Shown piece by piece: positions 61,478 to 64,000 of a stretch of DNA of 64,000 nucleotides. Numbering within the stretch: position 1 is the stretch's first letter; every line of letters starts with the position of its first letter. The notes below the pieces were generated by a model. That model saw only the letters and a list, made by a program, of their open reading frames with translations, was not told the origin of the DNA and ran no database searches. The position numbers and the translations under genes are program-made. The stretch comes from Acinetobacter sp. ANC 4910 (GTDB lineage: Bacteria; Pseudomonadota; Gammaproteobacteria; Pseudomonadales; Moraxellaceae), in NCBI RefSeq assembly GCF_004331035.1, contig NZ_SJNT01000014.1:22508-86507 (forward strand), written 5' to 3'.

Positions 61478-62017
61478 ATGCTTATATATCTTATTGTTGG
61501 TAGTATCCGAGAAGGCCGCACAGCCATTAAAGTCGCCCACTGGATCACAGATTGTATTTCTGATTTTGCCCTGCATGACATTGATATCGAACTCATTGAT
61601 TTAAAACATTGGGATTTACCTTTGTTTTCAGGTTCGCATCCTCCTGCCACAGGTATTTATGATCAACCCAAACAACAACAATGGGCAGATAAAATTGCCT
61701 TAGCCGATGCCTTTATTTTTATTAGCCCTGAATATAATCATGGCTATAGCCCCGCCCTTAAGAATGCCTTGGATTATCTTGGTAAAGAGTGGCAGAGTAA
61801 ACCCGCCGCTTTTATCGGTTATGGATCTACCAATGGCTCTCGCTCTATCAGTCAAATTCGTCAAGTGACCTCAAGTTTAGGCATGGTTGATCCCAATGCA
61901 GTGCTCGAAATTCGCGATATTTTTAAACGCAATAAAGAAGAAACATTTGCAGCCAATGAATTTGAAATAGATGGTTTGAAGTTAATGATCAATAAACTCA
62001 TCAACTATCAATTATGA
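61478..62017 (+). CDS. NADPH-dependent FMN reductase
   Basis: A 179-residue flavodoxin-like protein. The N-terminal phosphate loop VGSIREGRTA and the motif SPEYNHGYSPALKNALDYL are diagnostic of the NADPH-dependent FMN reductase family (ArsH/ChrR-like). Such proteins reduce flavins, quinones or chromate. The ATG at 61478 is preferred over 61439 because GGA lies about 7 nt upstream and the protein then starts at the first strand. Substrate and regulation are not evident. Confidence 0.82.
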   Translation: MLIYLIVGSIREGRTAIKVAHWITDCISDFALHDIDIELIDLKHWDLPLFSGSHPPATGIYDQPKQQQWADKIALADAFIFISPEYNHGYSPALKNALDYLGKEWQSKPAAFIGYGSTNGSRSISQIRQVTSSLGMVDPNAVLEIRDIFKRNKEETFAANEFEIDGLKLMINKLINYQL

Positions 62018-62044
62018 AGCACAGCATGATCATCTGTGCTTCAT
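62014..62044. terminator. Terminator overlapping the FMN reductase stop codon
   Basis: ATGAAGCACAG (62014-62024) and CTGTGCTTCAT (62034-62044) form an 11-bp stem, followed by GGTGTTTTT. The stem begins within the stop codon. Confidence 0.6.
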
Positions 62045-62058
62045 GGTGTTTTTCACAT

Positions 62059-62091
62059 CCAAGAAACCCTGCACCCAACAGGATTTCTTGG
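62059..62091. other. Second hairpin after the FMN reductase gene
   Basis: CCAAGAAACCCTG (62059-62071) and CAGGATTTCTTGG (62079-62091) pair over 13 bases with one mismatch around a 7-nt loop. It has no T-run. It lies between the terminator above and the proline-rich gene. Confidence 0.45.
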
Positions 62092-62177
62092 AGAGTACAC
62101 CACAGAATATACATACTTCTAAAACGTTAAAGGATTATAAAAAGTGAATGAGATTGAGCGTGACTTCACCATAATTT

Positions 62178-62675
62178 TTACATAATTTTTTCAGATTCAA
62201 TCACTGCAGCAGATCGTTCGAATGCTTTAGTTACGATCTCACTAATCATGCTCTCTTCTAGTTGAGCTGTGGCTAACCTTGCGGCAAATCCGAGATGAAA
62301 ATCTAACAGCCAGTCTGGCGGAGGTTCTGGAAAAGGTTGTCTTGGGAGATCAATCTGAGGTGTTAACCATGGTATTTTTTTTGGCCACTTTGGATAGGTC
62401 GGACACCAATCATCCAGATCATCCAAAATAAAGCTGGCATCCAAGCCAAAACGGTTTGCAAACCAAACCATCTGTATAAATTCAGAGGCAACGAGTGCAC
62501 CCAATTCAGAAGGTGGCAGCGGTTGCGGATTCACTGCAACTGGAGAATATTTACCGATGATCCAAGGTTCAGCAGATGGATAAGTAAAACGCGGTATAAC
62601 AATGTCATAAATGCTAGGATTTCGCTGTGCGATAATCGCGAGTAATCTTGAATTTAGTGTTAATGTTGTGCCCAT
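62178..62675 (-). CDS. Proline-rich protein with an NPQPLPP motif, unknown
   Basis: A 165-residue protein without a signal peptide. Residues about 52-58 read NPQPLPP. It also has the stretch LDDLDDWCPTYPKWPKKIPW and a PPPDW further on, so it is rich in Pro and Trp. The N-terminal third carries IYDIVIPRFTYP, and the C-terminal third is helical and acidic. I recall the NPQPLPP motif in many uncharacterised bacterial proteins, often repeated, but no function. AAGGTGAGG lies 8 nt before the ATG. A 26-codon ORF overlaps its start and a hairpin precedes that ORF. Confidence 0.7.
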   Translation of the reverse strand: MGTTLTLNSRLLAIIAQRNPSIYDIVIPRFTYPSAEPWIIGKYSPVAVNPQPLPPSELGALVASEFIQMVWFANRFGLDASFILDDLDDWCPTYPKWPKKIPWLTPQIDLPRQPFPEPPPDWLLDFHLGFAARLATAQLEESMISEIVTKAFERSAAVIESEKIM

Positions 62676-62740
62676 GGGAATAGCCTCACCTTACTGATTT
62701 CAAATACTAAAATCCTTAAAGAAAGTACATATCGTCTCAT
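62660..62740 (-). CDS. Possible 26-residue leader peptide before the proline-rich gene
   Basis: ATG at 62740 is preceded by AAGGAG with a 6-nt spacer, a near-perfect ribosome-binding site. The peptide starts MRRYVLSLRILV and ends FPWAQH; it is basic and hydrophobic. It overlaps the start of the next gene by 16 nt in another frame, which would couple translation. Short ORFs can arise by chance, so only the ribosome-binding site and the overlap support it. Confidence 0.4.
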   Translation of the reverse strand: MRRYVLSLRILVFEISKVRLFPWAQH

Positions 62741-62761
62741 AACCAACTCCTTAAGTTGATG

Positions 62762-62793
62762 TTTAAAAGGTCATGACGGCATGACCTCTTAAA
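62762..62793. promoter_or_regulatory. Attenuator-like hairpin before the leader ORF
   Basis: TTTAAAAGGTCATG (62762-62775) and CATGACCTCTTAAA (62780-62793) form a 14-bp stem with one mismatch and a 4-nt loop. On the minus strand it ends in CCTTTTAAAC, and it lies about 10 nt before the ribosome-binding site of the leader ORF. It could be a terminator or an attenuator. Confidence 0.5.
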
Positions 62794-63168
62794 CAATAAT
62801 GTGATTCAATAATAAGGAACTCATGTATTAAATTTTTAAAATTACGTACAGAAAAATTTTGAATTAAAATAGAACTTTACCTCCTTCGTCTCATGAAGCA
62901 TGACCAATTAATCTTAGATTTTTAATTTTTTTTTGATCCTACCACATCCTCCTGAACGAATGACCAAATCATCATTTACCCTGAATCTGAGTCAATTACT
63001 AAATTTAATTGATGTCTACAAACTCAGATAATTACGATGTTAATTTTAGGTTTTTCTGTTAGATGACAGGCTTGCCTCCTTAAAGATTGAAGTTCTAACC
63101 ATACTTATAATCGAACTATTTCCTCTCAGAATTGCTTAAATTGTCTACCTTTTAATCAAGATAAAATT

Positions 63169-63197
63169 ACTATAGAACGCAGGTATAATGGAGTCAA
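63169..63197 (-). promoter_or_regulatory. Strong-looking sigma-70 promoter on the minus strand
   Basis: On the minus strand TTGACT (63197-63192) and TATAGT (63174-63169) are separated by exactly 17 nt, close to the consensus. Transcription would start near 63162 and run toward the leader ORF and proline-rich gene, giving a leader of about 420 nt before the leader ORF. It could also drive a small RNA. Confidence 0.5.
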
Positions 63198-63357
63198 AGT
63201 CAGACCATGACTAGGTTTTGGATATATCTGTGATCTATACCTATCAACATAGATAAAATATGCCGTATGACCCTATAATTGACGGTATTATTTTAAATTT
63301 GTTTACATTTTAAACACTATTTTTAAAACTTAGCGCTTATAAAAACCAAATAGTCTA

Positions 63358-63392
63358 TTAAAAAATACCCCGAACTGAATGGTTAGGGGTAT
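63358..63392 (-). terminator. Terminator after the MFS remnant
   Basis: On the minus strand ATACCCC (complement at 63386-63392) pairs with GGGGTAT (63365-63371), with a small inner stem, followed by a T5-T6 run. It lies about 40 nt past the stop of the MFS remnant. Confidence 0.65.
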
Positions 63393-63431
63393 CACAAAAT
63401 AGGCTGAACACCTAGATAGACATATTCATAC

Positions 63432-63740
63432 TCAGCATAACTCTAGATTTAAAAATTGGGCTTGAACTACCACTGGATTATTTGCGCTAATTTTTTCTGA
63501 CTCATCTTCATCCATAATTAAAGCTACAGCAATTGCAATAATGAGTGTCGGTAGTCCCTGTAGAATGCACAGTAAGTGGATAGTACTGAGCTAGAAACAT
63601 TTACGAGCCAATGGATGCTGCACCAGCCAAGAACACTAAAATATAAAGTAGCAATTGATTCAACTGCAAGCCGATTAAGCTCATAACAATCCGCTAACAT
63701 ACCACCGCCGACAATAGAGTCATAAAAACCCAACATTAGT
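63432..63740 (-). pseudogene. Remnant of an aromatic-acid-type MFS transporter
   Basis: Three separate frames on the minus strand carry fragments of an MFS C-terminal half. They read GGGMLADC, LAGAASIGS (then a stop codon) MFLAQYYPLTVHSTG, and LPTLIIAIAVALIMDEDE up to a TGA at 63432-63434. They resemble GGGALADRF, LAGAATIGSQ and VAQFYPTAVRSTG of the transporter at 59858. An internal stop, frameshifts and a large deletion are visible, so it is not functional. Its original terminator persists. Confidence 0.75.
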
Positions 63741-63817
63741 CTAATTAAACGAATTTAAAATATCATTTATTTTAAAAGAAACTTTGATCATCCATTATTT
63801 TATAATGTGTAATAAAG

Positions 63818-63849
63818 AAACACCCCCTAACGTTGGTTAGGGGGTGTTT
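63818..63849 (-). terminator. Terminator of the rRNA operon
   Basis: AAACACCCCCTAAC and GTTAGGGGGTGTTT form a perfect 14-bp stem with a 4-nt loop (63818-63849). It lies directly downstream of the 5S gene on the minus strand and ends in a T-rich stretch. Confidence 0.85.
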
Positions 63850-63858
63850 GAATAATGA

Positions 63859-63972
63859 GCTGGCGATGACTTACTCTCACATGGGTAACCCCACACTACC
63901 ATCAGCGCTAAGAGGTTTCACTTCTGAGTTCGGGAAGGGATCAGGTGGTTCACTCTTGCTATTGTCGCCAGC
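63859..63972 (-). rRNA. rrf: 5S ribosomal RNA
   Basis: The minus strand reads GCTGGCGACAATAGCAAGAG... and closes with GTCATCGCCAGC, giving the terminal helix GCTGGCGA/TCGCCAGC of 5S rRNA. The internal stretch CCTGATCCCTTCCCGAACTC is the conserved 5S loop region. Length is about 114 nt, as expected. The 23S gene should lie beyond 64000, with 28 nt of spacer in the window. Confidence 0.95.
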
Positions 63973-64000
63973 ACAACTGTTTATGACTATTCGTTATGGT

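Larger units (their letters stand above)
62741..63431. other. Long leader or relic region upstream of the proline-rich gene
   Basis: About 690 nt without a recognised gene. On the minus strand it contains a hairpin (62762-62793), two further Shine-Dalgarno-like sites at 62879-62886 (AAGGAGGT) and 63075-63081 (AAGGAGG) with no suitable start codon after them, and a promoter-like pair (63169-63197). The stranded Shine-Dalgarno sites could be relics of lost small genes. Confidence 0.45.

Overview
The window is a chromosomal segment of a low-GC gammaproteobacterium, almost certainly an Acinetobacter. The evidence is gene content and order: dksA-gluQ, xerD-dsbC-hom-thrC, gacA next to pilS-pilR, a murD-ftsW pair detached from the rest of the division cluster, nrdR-ribD-(adenine methyltransferase)-ribE, glnK-amtB, ubiK-comM, an OprD-type porin, and a 5S rRNA with Acinetobacter-like sequence. 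No species is claimed. Most of the window is core genome; no intact insertion sequence, prophage, tRNA or CRISPR array was seen.

Layout. 0-16 kb: the tail of thiC, nudF-cpdA, dksA-gluQ, murD-ftsW (minus), a Fur-box-controlled feoA-feoB-small-protein operon (minus), xerD-dsbC-hom-thrC, two uncharacterised minus-strand genes and pbpG. 16-24.8 kb: gacA, pilS, pilR, then on the minus strand lptF-lptG and gpmI-ctpA. 24.9-28.4 kb: pepA-holC, a coiled-coil protein, a small protein and dedA. 28.4-34 kb, all minus: nrdR-ribD-methyltransferase-ribE and glnK-amtB, the latter with a recognisable sigma-54 promoter. 34-42.7 kb: ubiK, comM, two outer-membrane channel genes flanking a 1.2-kb AT-rich gap, ppa, a MAPEG protein, a small membrane protein and fadD. 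42.9-51.7 kb: parC, a NiaP-like transporter, a TRIC-like channel, a YchJ-like protein, a TerC/CBS/CorC protein, a LOG-family enzyme and a PiT-like protein. 52-62 kb: an MFS exporter, a membrane-anchored GH25 lysozyme, dinB, a RidA-family protein, a DUF2726 protein, ygiQ, an aromatic-acid MFS symporter and an FMN reductase. 62-64 kb: a proline-rich protein of unknown function with a possible leader region, the remnant of an MFS transporter, and the terminator and 5S gene of an rRNA operon on the minus strand.

Functional groupings. Cell envelope: murD, ftsW, pbpG, lptFG, dedA, porins. Nitrogen and iron acquisition: glnK-amtB and feo, each with a visible regulatory site. Type IV pilus and transformation: pilSR, comM. 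Riboflavin and nucleotide control: nrdR, ribD, ribE. Threonine synthesis: hom, thrC. Redox and periplasmic folding: dsbC.

The most interesting stretch is 62.1-63.7 kb. A 165-residue protein carrying an NPQPLPP motif sits behind a 26-codon ORF with a good ribosome-binding site, a 14-bp attenuator-like hairpin and a distant, well-formed promoter, next to a decayed transporter and an rRNA operon. The other strong candidate is the solitary adenine methyltransferase translationally coupled to riboflavin genes. Start codons were often moved downstream of the longest open frame when a Shine-Dalgarno site or family alignment argued for it; each such choice is explained.
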